Assembly: GCA_002378005.1 (NCBI GenBank)
Contig: DFQY01000017.1
Coordinates: 6,917 to 44,013 of the forward strand
Reading direction: 5' to 3'
DNA from: Flavobacteriales bacterium UBA3477
Lineage (GTDB): Bacteria; Bacteroidota; Bacteroidia; Flavobacteriales; Schleiferiaceae
Length of the DNA: 37,097 nucleotides
Made by a program: the position numbers and the translations under genes. Each line of letters starts with the position of its first letter. Position 1 is the first letter of the stretch. Below, piece after piece: positions 7,170 through 15,494 of the stretch. The notes beneath the pieces were generated by a model. That model had not been told where the DNA came from. It saw nothing but the letters and a program-made list of their open reading frames with translations, and ran no database searches.

Positions 7170-8878
7170 GATTTTCCTTGTGCTGAGCGGATATCTTCCA
7201 CCATTAATTGGAGGTTGCGCTGTCCGCGGAATTCATTGATTTCGATCGAGGCGATGATATCAACGGCTCCGCCGGCTTGGAGGTGTCCTGCCCAAGTCCC
7301 TTGACCAAAGGCAATACCCGTCATACTCGTTGAGCTGCCCGGATGTTGCAACACCACGCGAAGGTGGCTCTCGTCCCCCCCAACGGCTTTGCTTCCGCCG
7401 GCATCTAACAAGTTTTGAATGAGGAACCTCGGGGCTTGATTTGCCTCACCGTGCGGTTGCATTTGAGAAAGGACGGCATAGAAACGCTCAGTGAATTGGT
7501 CCAAACTAGCTACCGCATCGTATTCTAATTCCGGTGTTTTCATCTCAGCTGTCAAGTTCACGGCACAATAGGCTTCGAAAGCCTTCTTAAAATGTGGCAA
7601 CTGTGCTTCATCTAGCGTCAATCCGGCGGCATACTTGTGCCCGCCGAACTGCAAAATATGGTCTTCACATGCCTCAATGGCGTTGTACACATCAAAGCCA
7701 ATGACACTCCGCGCTGAACCACCCAAATGATCCCCGCTCTTGGTCAAAATGATGGTCGGACGGTAGTGCGTTTCCACGATTTTAGAGGCAACGATACCCA
7801 CCACACCCTTGTGCCAATGTGGTCTGTAAAGCACATTGGAATTTGGAAAATTCTCGGTGTCCAATTCCTCTTTGGCCTCCTCGAAAATTTCAGCTTGAGT
7901 TTCACGGCGGTCTTGGTTGAAGGCATTGATGCGCTCCGCGAGTTCGTCCTGTTCCGCGCGGTCGGTGCTACGTAAAAGTTCGACCGCGCGCAACCCACTC
8001 TCCATGCGCCCGGCGGCGTTGATACGAGGAGCGATGCTAAAAGAAATATCTCTGAGGGTAAGGGATTCGGGGGACTTGGCGCTCGCCTCGAGCAAACTCA
8101 TAAATCCGGCACGCGCTTGTCCATTACGAATGCGCTGCAAACCAAAATGTGCTAGCAATCTATTCTCTCCCGTTACATGCACGATATCTGCTGCAATACT
8201 TACGGCACAGAGGTCGAGTAGGGGATGAAGGTGCAGATCTTCGGGCAGGCCCCAATGCTCACAAAGCGCTTGGCAAAGCTTGAAGCCAACGCCACACCCG
8301 GACAGTTCTTTATAAGGATAGGGGCAATCTGGTCGCTTGGGGTCTAGAATGGCGTGTGCCTTCGGTAAAGTTTCTTCTGGGCGGTGGTGGTCGCAAACAA
8401 TAATATCTATGCCTAGTGAGCGCGCATGCGCGATTTGGTCAAAGGCCTTAATGCCACAATCCAACGCGATGATAAGGGTAATGCCCAATTCTGCTGCCAG
8501 GTTGATGCCATCAAAAGACAATCCATAGCCTTCCTTGTAGCGATCAGGGATATAAGCTTTGATAGGAAACTTACCCTCAAGAAATTCTGCCAACAGAGCT
8601 ACGGAAGTGGTTCCGTCTACATCGTAATCACCAAAAATCATCACATGTTCCTGCTGAATTCTAGCCTTTTCAATGCGTTCCACAGCACGCTCCATATCCT
8701 TCATTCGATAGGGATGGTGCAGCAGGTTTAAATCTGGGCGAAAAAACGCTTTGGCGGCCTCAAAGGTGGTGATGCCGCGCTGCACCAAAAGAGCAGCGAG
8801 CAAGGGGTCTTTGGTGACTTCTGCGGTGAGCTGAGACACGGCACCCGGATCCGATATGGGTCGAGCCTTCCAGCGCAT
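7166..8878 (-). CDS. recJ: Single-stranded-DNA-specific exonuclease RecJ
   Basis: A 5'-3' ssDNA exonuclease of the DHH family used in recombinational and mismatch repair. The 570 residues match the family length. The motifs are GDYDVDGTTS (Asp84, Asp86 and Asp88 region), IALDCGIK, and VCDHHRP (the DHH triad, 163-165). They are followed by GCGVGFKL, the DHHA1 domain with GGHKYAAGLTL near residue 420, and the C-terminal OB-like domain. Its ATG shares one base with the stop of the upstream DAHP synthase gene (TAATG), and its own stop overlaps the next gene by four bases, so the whole group is translated as a coupled block. Confidence 0.97.
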   Translation of the reverse strand: MRWKARPISDPGAVSQLTAEVTKDPLLAALLVQRGITTFEAAKAFFRPDLNLLHHPYRMKDMERAVERIEKARIQQEHVMIFGDYDVDGTTSVALLAEFLEGKFPIKAYIPDRYKEGYGLSFDGINLAAELGITLIIALDCGIKAFDQIAHARSLGIDIIVCDHHRPEETLPKAHAILDPKRPDCPYPYKELSGCGVGFKLCQALCEHWGLPEDLHLHPLLDLCAVSIAADIVHVTGENRLLAHFGLQRIRNGQARAGFMSLLEASAKSPESLTLRDISFSIAPRINAAGRMESGLRAVELLRSTDRAEQDELAERINAFNQDRRETQAEIFEEAKEELDTENFPNSNVLYRPHWHKGVVGIVASKIVETHYRPTIILTKSGDHLGGSARSVIGFDVYNAIEACEDHILQFGGHKYAAGLTLDEAQLPHFKKAFEAYCAVNLTAEMKTPELEYDAVASLDQFTERFYAVLSQMQPHGEANQAPRFLIQNLLDAGGSKAVGGDESHLRVVLQHPGSSTSMTGIAFGQGTWAGHLQAGGAVDIIASIEINEFRGQRNLQLMVEDIRSAQGKS

Positions 8879-9969
8879 TAAGACTCTTTTTTCGTCAGGC
8901 GCGTTTGGTATTCTACGCTGTATTTATGGATGGTCGCGAAGAGGTCATGCATGAATTCAGGAGTCAGTCCTTCACCATCGCTTTTTTCAGTGCGCTCTTT
9001 AACAAGTTTCAACCAGCGCTCCATCTGGAAAATACTGGTGCCTTCTTGTTCTTTGATGATGGCAATCTCCTTCGCCAACGCGAAGCGCTGACGCATGATT
9101 TCCACCAAATTGTCATCCAATTCATCCAGTGAATCTCGCAAGGATCTCAACGCTTCACTGGCCCCTTGATCTAGTTGCTTGGGGTGAATGACTAGGTTTT
9201 TTACCACCTCGCCCAACTTTTCCGGATTCATTTGTTGTGAAGCATCACTGAGCGCTATCTCTGGAGTGATGTGGCTTTCCACCATCAATCCGTCCATACC
9301 TAGATCCATGGCTACCTGACATACCTCTGGCACAAGCAGTCGCTTTCCGGCGATGTGACTAGGGTCTACAATGATTTTGACATCAGGCATTAACGCGCGT
9401 AATCCAAAACTATGGTGCCAGTGCGGTTCATTGCGGTAGACCCCCTTTGCCGAAGAGAAAAATCCGCGGTGTACTGCGGCAACACGTTCAATTCCTACAT
9501 TTTTGAATCGTTCAATGGCACCTGCCCAAAGGCTTATTTCTGCATGAATAGGATTTTTAACTAAAACTGGAATTTTCACCCCTTTTAATGCTTCGGCAAT
9601 CTCTTGCACGTAGAAAGGATTCACCGTGGTACGCGCGCCGATCCACAAAACATCAATACCGGCTTTAAGTGCCGCCTCGACATGTTCGGTGTTGGCAACC
9701 TCGGTGGTAGTAGGTGTGTTAATAGCGCGACCTGCATCAATCAACCACTGCATAGACTCCAACCCCACGCCTTCAAAACTTCCGGGCTTTGTTCTTGGTT
9801 TCCAAACGCCGCCGCGCAACAAACTAATGGGCGTATGCGCCTGTAGCGCTTGTGCGGTGGCTAAGATTTGTTCGGGACTCTCCACAGAACAAGGACCCGC
9901 AATAAGCAAGGGCGATGCTGTAGGTCCGTCGAACCATTGATCAATATGTTGAATTTTCGATGCTACCAT
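8878..9969 (-). CDS. Bifunctional DAHP synthase / chorismate mutase (AroQ type)
   Basis: Catalyses the first step of aromatic amino acid synthesis (PEP + erythrose 4-phosphate to DAHP) and, in its second domain, chorismate to prephenate. The synthase domain (about 1-260) has LLIAGPCSVESPEQ (24-31 core), GGVWKPRTKPGSFEGVG, WIGARTTVNPF, VLVKNP and IIVDPSHIAGKR, the type I-beta/KDO8P-like layout. The C-terminal 90 residues (LRDSLDELDDNLVEIMRQRF, then KEIAIIKEQEG) are an AroQ chorismate mutase helix set. This fusion order, with the mutase at the C-terminus, is typical of Bacteroidota; the mutase half often also regulates the synthase by prephenate feedback. One base separates it from rsmI. Confidence 0.95.
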   Translation of the reverse strand: MVASKIQHIDQWFDGPTASPLLIAGPCSVESPEQILATAQALQAHTPISLLRGGVWKPRTKPGSFEGVGLESMQWLIDAGRAINTPTTTEVANTEHVEAALKAGIDVLWIGARTTVNPFYVQEIAEALKGVKIPVLVKNPIHAEISLWAGAIERFKNVGIERVAAVHRGFFSSAKGVYRNEPHWHHSFGLRALMPDVKIIVDPSHIAGKRLLVPEVCQVAMDLGMDGLMVESHITPEIALSDASQQMNPEKLGEVVKNLVIHPKQLDQGASEALRSLRDSLDELDDNLVEIMRQRFALAKEIAIIKEQEGTSIFQMERWLKLVKERTEKSDGEGLTPEFMHDLFATIHKYSVEYQTRLTKKES

Positions 9970-9970
9970 A

Positions 9971-10642
9971 TTAGGCTCCGATGCAAACGACTAGCTCTCC
10001 TTTTAATCCGCCGCGTTCTTGCACAATAGACAGTAATTCTGATGCCGAACCGCGCAAGGTTTCTTCAAACTTTTTTGAGATCTCTCGACTGATGGTCACG
10101 GGGCGTTCTGCACCACAAAATTCGACAATTTGTGCCAAGGTTTTCTCGATTTTATGAGGACTTTCATAAAGCACTACGGTTTTGGTGCTGGCGGCAATGG
10201 ATTCAAGCTTGGTTTGACGCCCTTTTTTGGGCGGTAGGAAGCCTTCAAAATAAAAGGTATCGCACGGCAAACCGCTATTGACTAGCGCGGGCACAAAGGC
10301 TGTGGCCCCAGGAAGCGTGATTACTTCTAGGTCGGCTTGAACGGCCGCTCTAATCAATAAAAACCCTGGGTCGCTGATGCCGGGTGTTCCAGCATCACTG
10401 ACTAAGGCAATGGTTTGCCCCTGTTGCAGTCCTTTGATATGGCGCTCGACGACCTTGTGTTCGTTGTGCATGTGAAAGGCCTGTTTTGGGGTGGCGATAT
10501 CGTAATGTGCGGTGAGTTTCCCGGTCGTGCGTGTGTCCTCGGCTAAAATCAAATCCGCCTCGTGCAACACTTTAATTGCACGAAAGGTCATATCATCTAG
10601 ATTACCCACGGGGGTGGGCACGACATATAGGATTCCGGACAT
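9971..10642 (-). CDS. rsmI: 16S rRNA (cytidine1402-2'-O)-methyltransferase
   Basis: Adds the 2'-O-methyl group to C1402 in the decoding centre of 16S rRNA, using SAM. The 223-residue protein shows the tetrapyrrole-methylase fold signatures of RsmI: LYVVPTPVGNLDD near the N-terminus, LILAEDTRTTGKL, VSDAGTPGISDPGF, LPGATAFVPALVNSGLP, and FYFEGFLPPKKGRQ. It is somewhat shorter than the E. coli protein (286 aa), lacking the C-terminal extension, as is usual in Bacteroidota. The start codon shares one base with the stop of the upstream PEA-rich gene (TAATG overlap), and the next gene follows after one base. Confidence 0.97.
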   Translation of the reverse strand: MSGILYVVPTPVGNLDDMTFRAIKVLHEADLILAEDTRTTGKLTAHYDIATPKQAFHMHNEHKVVERHIKGLQQGQTIALVSDAGTPGISDPGFLLIRAAVQADLEVITLPGATAFVPALVNSGLPCDTFYFEGFLPPKKGRQTKLESIAASTKTVVLYESPHKIEKTLAQIVEFCGAERPVTISREISKKFEETLRGSASELLSIVQERGGLKGELVVCIGA

Positions 10643-11367
10643 TAACTAAACTTTTGTTCGACAGCCGCAATGAAGCGAGCAGCCGTTTCTTCTTTTTGAT
10701 CCCAGCTGTATTCGCGAGAAATCTGAGTTTCAATAAATTCCATGGCTTCGTCCAAATTGCCCAAGGTATTCAACTGACTCACTACGCGATTGAAATCTTC
10801 TTGAGAACCGTCGAAGAGGTCTTTGACGAAACCAATGCGGTCGTTCAATCCGAATTTTAGCACATTGCCGGCTAATCTCTCGTTCAAACTTTTCTTTTCA
10901 GCAGATTGGGCTGGAGCAAATATATCTTGTTGTGCAGGAACCTCTTCGGCCGCAGGCGCTGCCTCAACAGGTACTTCCTCTGCCAGGGGTTCAGAAGGTA
11001 TTTCCTCCTCAGTAGGTAGAACTTCCATCACTGGAGCCGGCTCCGGCTCAACAGCTGGAACTGACTCTGGCGCTGAGGTCTCCACAGATTCTTCAACCTT
11101 TGGTAGTTCTACAACCGGTGCAGGTGTTGCTGCAGCTTCTTCATGCAATGCTTTGAGTTTTGCTTCTAATTTTGCCTTGAGGTATGCGGCAGCCTTTTCA
11201 TAAGGTGCAGTAATTTCCGCCTCCAAGCTATGGTATCGGAACTCGTTAGACAGTTCCAAGAGTTGTTGGGCGGCCTCTGCGTGGGATAACCCACCGATAT
11301 TCAAGGCTAATTCGGCTAATTTCTGCTCGCTGCTTTTTCTGCTAAAAGAGGGGTCTTTGCTCTGCAT
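10642..11367 (-). CDS. Hypothetical protein with Pro/Glu/Ala-rich linker
   Basis: A 241-residue protein without a signal peptide. Residues 1-75 are a helical, charged domain (SEQKLAELALNIGGLSHAEAAQQLLELSNEF). Residues about 77-150 are a low-complexity Glu/Pro/Ala/Val linker (for example PAVEPEPAPVMEVLPTEEE). Residues about 155-240 are a compact helical domain (SLNERLAGNVLKFGLNDRIGFVKDLF, then EAMEFIETQISREYSW). The C-terminal ...LNDRIGFVKDLFDGSQEDFNRVV... pattern resembles a domain found in many Bacteroidota hypothetical proteins, in my memory often near rsmI and tdk. The function is unknown; two folded ends on an acidic tether suggest a cytosolic scaffold. It is the first gene of the long minus-strand run and is divergent from tdk. 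Confidence 0.75.
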   Translation of the reverse strand: MQSKDPSFSRKSSEQKLAELALNIGGLSHAEAAQQLLELSNEFRYHSLEAEITAPYEKAAAYLKAKLEAKLKALHEEAAATPAPVVELPKVEESVETSAPESVPAVEPEPAPVMEVLPTEEEIPSEPLAEEVPVEAAPAAEEVPAQQDIFAPAQSAEKKSLNERLAGNVLKFGLNDRIGFVKDLFDGSQEDFNRVVSQLNTLGNLDEAMEFIETQISREYSWDQKEETAARFIAAVEQKFS

Positions 11368-11384
11368 CTTATTCTCTACCTTTA
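11356..11384 (+). promoter_or_regulatory. Putative tdk promoter
   Basis: TTTG at 11356-11359 and TACCTTTA at 11377-11384 are 17 bases apart and lie 30 bases before the tdk ATG. This fits TTTG-N17..23-TAnnTTTG with one mismatch (final A for G). The -33 element falls inside the first codons of the divergent gene. Confidence 0.4.
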
Positions 11385-11414
11385 ATGCCTTGAATGTACC
11401 ACTAAAGTACCTCC

Positions 11415-12014
11415 ATGTTTCACTCAGGAATAGAATTTAACCAACAATCGGGCGGATGGATTGAAGTCGTCTGTGGCCCCATGTTTAGCGGTAAGACCGA
11501 AGAGTTGATTCGTCGTATGCGTCGTGCTCAAATTGCCGGTCAGAAAGTCGAGATTTTCAAGCCAGCTTCAGATGTGCGTTACGACAATGAGGCCGTGGTT
11601 AGCCACGATAAAAATTCCATTCCTTCGACACCGGTAGAAAGCTCTTCGAATATGTTGTTGCTTGCAGTTGATGTGCAGGTGGTGGGCATTGATGAAGCTC
11701 AATTTTTTGACGACGGCCTTGTAGAGGTTGCCAATACTTTGGCTAACCAGGGCAAACGCGTTGTTATTGCCGGTTTGGATCTAGACTTTAAAGGAAGACC
11801 TTTTGGCCCTATTCCGAACCTACTGGCCACGGCAGAATACGTGACCAAGTTGCACGCCATTTGCAAGCGTACCGGAGGTCCGGCCCACTTCAGTCATAGA
11901 ATTGTAGCTGGCGACCAAACCTTCATGCTCGGAGATACTGAAGCCTACGAGCCGGTGAGCCGTGTGGTCTATAACATGTTGAACGAAAAAAAGAGTGGGA
12001 ATACAGGCACATGA
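11415..12014 (+). CDS. tdk: Thymidine kinase (type II)
   Basis: Phosphorylates thymidine to dTMP in pyrimidine salvage. The 199-residue protein has the P-loop GPMFSGKTEELIRR (21-28 core), the Walker-B-like block VVGIDEAQFFDDG, the lasso region VVIAGLDLDFKGRPFGPIPNLLA, and the C-terminal RVVYN ending. The zinc-site region normally has two CxxC pairs; here KLHAICKRTGGPAHFSHR keeps only one cysteine, a variant I associate with Bacteroidota enzymes, so structural zinc may be absent. The 3' end overlaps the next gene, murF-alr, by 20 bases, indicating coupling of the two. Confidence 0.95.
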   Translation: MFHSGIEFNQQSGGWIEVVCGPMFSGKTEELIRRMRRAQIAGQKVEIFKPASDVRYDNEAVVSHDKNSIPSTPVESSSNMLLLAVDVQVVGIDEAQFFDDGLVEVANTLANQGKRVVIAGLDLDFKGRPFGPIPNLLATAEYVTKLHAICKRTGGPAHFSHRIVAGDQTFMLGDTEAYEPVSRVVYNMLNEKKSGNTGT

Positions 12015-14310
12015 TATCGCCGCACCTAGTGGTGCTCATATGGTAGGGCCGTCTCAGACGTTCCTGCATTTTGCCTTTGATTCCCGTCGAATGAATTCGT
12101 CGGTTCCGACGTGTTTTATTGCCCTTACGACTGTGTCGAATGATGGGCACCAATACATAGAACAAGCCATTTCTCGTGGTGCAGTAGCTGTCGTTTGTAA
12201 GGATGCCGGGCCTTGGGCAGCGCAATACCCCGGCATTAGTTTTATCGAACATAACCATCCGATCGAGGTACTGCAACAATGGGCCAGCACTTGCAGAACC
12301 TCCTTTAAGGGTCCAGTATTGGCCATTACGGGTTCCAACGGCAAGACCATCGTAAAGGAATGGATGTTCCAATTATTAGGGGCACCCGAAAACGTGCACC
12401 GTACGCCAGGAAGTTTCAATAGCTCTATTGGGGTTCCTTTGACCCTCAGTGCGTTGCAGCAAGAACATATGGCCGCAATTGTAGAGGTAGGCATTGATCG
12501 ACCGAAGACTATGGCGGCGATGTGTGCCTTAGTTACTCCCACATTCGGAATTTTCACAACGTTGGGCGATGCTCACGGAGAGCACTTTGAGAGCGATGAA
12601 GAGAAGTTTGCCGAGAAGTGGCAGCTGATGGCTGCATGCGATAAGATTGCCGCGCATCGCCGGTGGATTGAACAGGCAACTACGCAAGGTTTGCATGTAC
12701 CAGAAGCGCTTGTTTGGGGCGAAGGCGAGCAATGGGATCCCGCGAGGTTAGGGCTGGATACCGATAAGGATCCTCAAATCATAGAGAACAAAATGAATGC
12801 CTTCTTGGGCGCCCTTTTATTGGGCGCGGACGAAGGCGCGGCGAAAGCGCGTTTGGCAGGTTTGGAGCCCTTGGAAATGCGCATGAATTTAGTGCCCGCA
12901 CGCGACGGCGGGTATTTGGTGGAAGATACCTACAGCTCGGATTTAGAGAGCTTGCATTGGGCGCTAGAAGAATTGGCCACACAGCATACCCCAAAAAAAT
13001 GGGCGGTGCTCAGCACCTTGAGTGCGCCGGCATGGACGGACGCAGCGAAGGAGATGGTCGAAAAGTATGGATTTGACCGGGTTTGGTGGATTTCGAATAA
13101 GGACCAATTATCTCAACTCACCGCAGAGTTTTCAGCCCTGAATTTGGTGGATACCACGGTGCTCATCAAAGGGCAGCGCCGCTTTGGTATGGAGCATTTT
13201 GCCGCTACATTGAGGAAGCAGCCGCACCCTACTTGGGCAGAGGTGAACCTCGGGGCGATGCGACGCAACCTGCAAAAATTCCGCGCCAAGCTCAGTCCTA
13301 CGACCAAGACCATGGCGATGGTGAAAGCCGATGCCTACGGGACAGGGATTTTAGAGGTGGCACGTTGGTTGGAAAATGGACATATAGATTACCTCGGGGT
13401 AGCCTTTAGCCAGGAAGCGCTGTTGCTACGCGCTCAGGGAATCGTAGCACCGATCATGGTGATGAATGCGGAACCCACGCAGTTCAAGGCCTTGGCCCAA
13501 GCGGATTGTGAGGTGGAGTTGTTTTCTATGGACCAATTAGTTCCTTATCTCCAAGACCCTGCTTCGGAAACGGTGCTTAAAATCCACCTGAAAGTGGATA
13601 CAGGCATGCATCGATTAGGTTTTGTACCTGCGGCCGTGCCCGCAGTGATGGAGGAGTTGCACCGACATAAACATATCGAAGTGGTGGGTGTATTCTCGCA
13701 TTTGAGTAGTGCAGGAAATGCAGAACACGACGGGTTTACCCAAGAACAATTTAATCGATTTGAAACCGCATTGGGACAGGTGCGTTCGTACTACCCAGCT
13801 GCGATGGGACATATTTTAAATACCCAAGGCATTGCAAGATTCCCGGAGCGGGAATACGAGATGGTGCGTTTGGGCATAGGGCTCTATGGTTTGGGCGCGT
13901 ATGAGGGCATGGAGCCATTGGAGGAGGTGGTTCAATGGAAGTGCCGCATTTCCCAAGTAGGCGAAGCGCTCCCTGGCGAGTCCGTGGGGTATAGCCGCGG
14001 CTTTGTCACAGATCGTACTGTTCGCTATGCGACTCTTCCGGTGGGGTATGCCGATGGACTCTCTCGTCATTTGAGCGGCGGAAAAGGTCAAGTGATCATT
14101 GGCGGCCAAACGTGCACTATTCTCGGAAATGTGTGTATGGACATGGTGATGGTGGATGTGAGCGAGGTGGCCGTGGCGGCCGGCGATGAGGTAATTATTA
14201 TTGGTGTCGGTCAAGGGGCAAATGAACTGGCCCATGCGGCGGGGACTATTGGTTATGAAGTGCTTACGGGAATTGGCCCCAGAGTACCGAGATTCTACCT
14301 CAAAGATTGA
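11995..14310 (+). CDS. murF-alr: Fused MurF-type ligase and alanine racemase
   Basis: A 771-residue fusion for cell-wall precursor synthesis. The N-terminal half (about 1-405) is a Mur ligase: ITGSNGKTIVKEW (P-loop Gly113-Thr118), TPGSFNSSIGVPLTL, GIFTTLGDAHGEHF, and VEDTYSSDLESL in place of the usual YNANP block. The C-terminal half (about 410-771) is an alanine racemase: MAMVKADAYGTG with the PLP-binding Lys444, VDTGMHRLGF, SHLSSAGN, VRLGIGLYG, and GYSRGF with Tyr666, the second catalytic base. I use the GTG at 11995 because a stop lies upstream and the next ATG would trim the N-terminal strand. It overlaps tdk by 20 bases at its start and the convergent membrane protein gene by 16 bases at its end. 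This fusion is common in Bacteroidota, often beside a separate full-function murF; whether the ligase half is active is uncertain. Confidence 0.92.
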   Translation: MGIQAHDIAAPSGAHMVGPSQTFLHFAFDSRRMNSSVPTCFIALTTVSNDGHQYIEQAISRGAVAVVCKDAGPWAAQYPGISFIEHNHPIEVLQQWASTCRTSFKGPVLAITGSNGKTIVKEWMFQLLGAPENVHRTPGSFNSSIGVPLTLSALQQEHMAAIVEVGIDRPKTMAAMCALVTPTFGIFTTLGDAHGEHFESDEEKFAEKWQLMAACDKIAAHRRWIEQATTQGLHVPEALVWGEGEQWDPARLGLDTDKDPQIIENKMNAFLGALLLGADEGAAKARLAGLEPLEMRMNLVPARDGGYLVEDTYSSDLESLHWALEELATQHTPKKWAVLSTLSAPAWTDAAKEMVEKYGFDRVWWISNKDQLSQLTAEFSALNLVDTTVLIKGQRRFGMEHFAATLRKQPHPTWAEVNLGAMRRNLQKFRAKLSPTTKTMAMVKADAYGTGILEVARWLENGHIDYLGVAFSQEALLLRAQGIVAPIMVMNAEPTQFKALAQADCEVELFSMDQLVPYLQDPASETVLKIHLKVDTGMHRLGFVPAAVPAVMEELHRHKHIEVVGVFSHLSSAGNAEHDGFTQEQFNRFETALGQVRSYYPAAMGHILNTQGIARFPEREYEMVRLGIGLYGLGAYEGMEPLEEVVQWKCRISQVGEALPGESVGYSRGFVTDRTVRYATLPVGYADGLSRHLSGGKGQVIIGGQTCTILGNVCMDMVMVDVSEVAVAAGDEVIIIGVGQGANELAHAAGTIGYEVLTGIGPRVPRFYLKD

Positions 14311-15491
14311 TGCTTTCGACTGCTGAGCGCGGTCAAAGCCACCATAAAAGTCAATAGGAATACCCCGGCCTGTTTATCCAACAAACTTTCGGTCATGCTG
14401 CTCATCAATAGGGCAATCCAGGCGTAGCTCATGCTGCCAGTGCTTTGGGTCAAGCCCCAAAGGAAGATGCCTGTCATGAGCAGGAGAGCGATGATGCCCC
14501 CTTCGGCCCAGCTCTGGATCCAAACATTGTGGAAATCGTAGCGGAACTCGTGGAGGTAATAGGGCTCTTTTTTATTGTAAAATGTGGCCTCACAGTCCAA
14601 TAATTTCTCGTGCAGCACATCCTCGCCATTGCCATTGCCTACGCCAAGGAACGGGGCCTCTTGAATGATATCAACGCCGTAGTTCCAGAGGAAGATGCGG
14701 TGGTTGGTCTGTTTACCTTCGACCATGCCGTCCACACTTCGGAGTTCATTGACCAAATCCTCTACGCGCGTTGAGGGTCCAGGTAGGGTTAGGACCATGG
14801 CACCCAGAACGGCCAGGGCGATGGTGCCCCATCGAAGGATGTTTTTACGCCATGAGGGATTACGGCGGTAGAGCTCGAATAATCGGGCCATGATTAACAC
14901 TGGAACGGACAATAAATGAATGCGGGCACTCAGGAAAATGATGCCCACAAGCAGCCACAACACCGCTATGGCACTTGCCCAACTTACTCCCTTGGGTTCC
15001 GACCAAATCCTGCGCTCTAAAATGAGTGCCGCGATTATCAAATACAGGCTTTGAAAGTGAATGCCGAGCCTTTCGCCTAGGGCAAAATCATTGTAGCTCA
15101 CCCAACCAAAATTGACTAGACTGTAGCCAAAAATCGCGGTCCAGCATAAGGTGGTGGCCCACGCAAAGGCATCGGCGAACCGGCGCCCCCAACGCTGCGG
15201 GTTCTCTACCGAAATACCATTAGCCAACACACCCATCAGCCCGAAAGGCAATATCATCACAACATCCGTCCAACCGGCCGGTCTGTTGCCGCTCCAATAC
15301 ACAGAAATGAGTTCCCAGTCCACAAAGGCGGCGAACAAGAGCATGGGCCAAATCTTTGGAGCCATTTTCCCGAATGCCAAGAAACCAATAGCCCAAGCGA
15401 TGAGCCCGTAGATAGGGCTGAGCCATACGAGCGCTAAGGGCAGAAGAAAAGCCGCCGCATAGCCGGTGAAGCGAAATAGGTTTTGTTGCAT
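14295..15491 (-). CDS. O-antigen ligase/polymerase-like membrane protein (Wzy_C)
   Basis: An integral membrane protein of about 398 residues with roughly ten hydrophobic segments (for example FTGYAAAFLLPLALVWL, AIAVLWLLVGIIFL, TIALAVLGAMVLTL, IIALLLMTGIFLWGL). A long hydrophilic loop at about 255-320 contains FLGVGNGNGEDVL and DFHNVWIQSWAEGG, the conserved (F/L)GxGxGN...HNxxLxxxxExG pattern of the Wzy_C O-antigen ligase/polymerase family. It probably polymerises or ligates surface polysaccharide on the periplasmic face, but no other polysaccharide genes are nearby. The stop of the S41 protease gene is directly upstream; GTG at 15494 and ATG at 15491 are adjacent possible starts, and I choose the ATG. 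Confidence 0.83.
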   Translation of the reverse strand: MQQNLFRFTGYAAAFLLPLALVWLSPIYGLIAWAIGFLAFGKMAPKIWPMLLFAAFVDWELISVYWSGNRPAGWTDVVMILPFGLMGVLANGISVENPQRWGRRFADAFAWATTLCWTAIFGYSLVNFGWVSYNDFALGERLGIHFQSLYLIIAALILERRIWSEPKGVSWASAIAVLWLLVGIIFLSARIHLLSVPVLIMARLFELYRRNPSWRKNILRWGTIALAVLGAMVLTLPGPSTRVEDLVNELRSVDGMVEGKQTNHRIFLWNYGVDIIQEAPFLGVGNGNGEDVLHEKLLDCEATFYNKKEPYYLHEFRYDFHNVWIQSWAEGGIIALLLMTGIFLWGLTQSTGSMSYAWIALLMSSMTESLLDKQAGVFLLTFMVALTALSSRKHQSLR

Positions 15492-15494
15492 CAC

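Noticed and set aside
7744..7998. Extra open frame inside recJ on the same strand
   Set aside because: Out-of-frame reading of a well-conserved gene; no start signal or family match.
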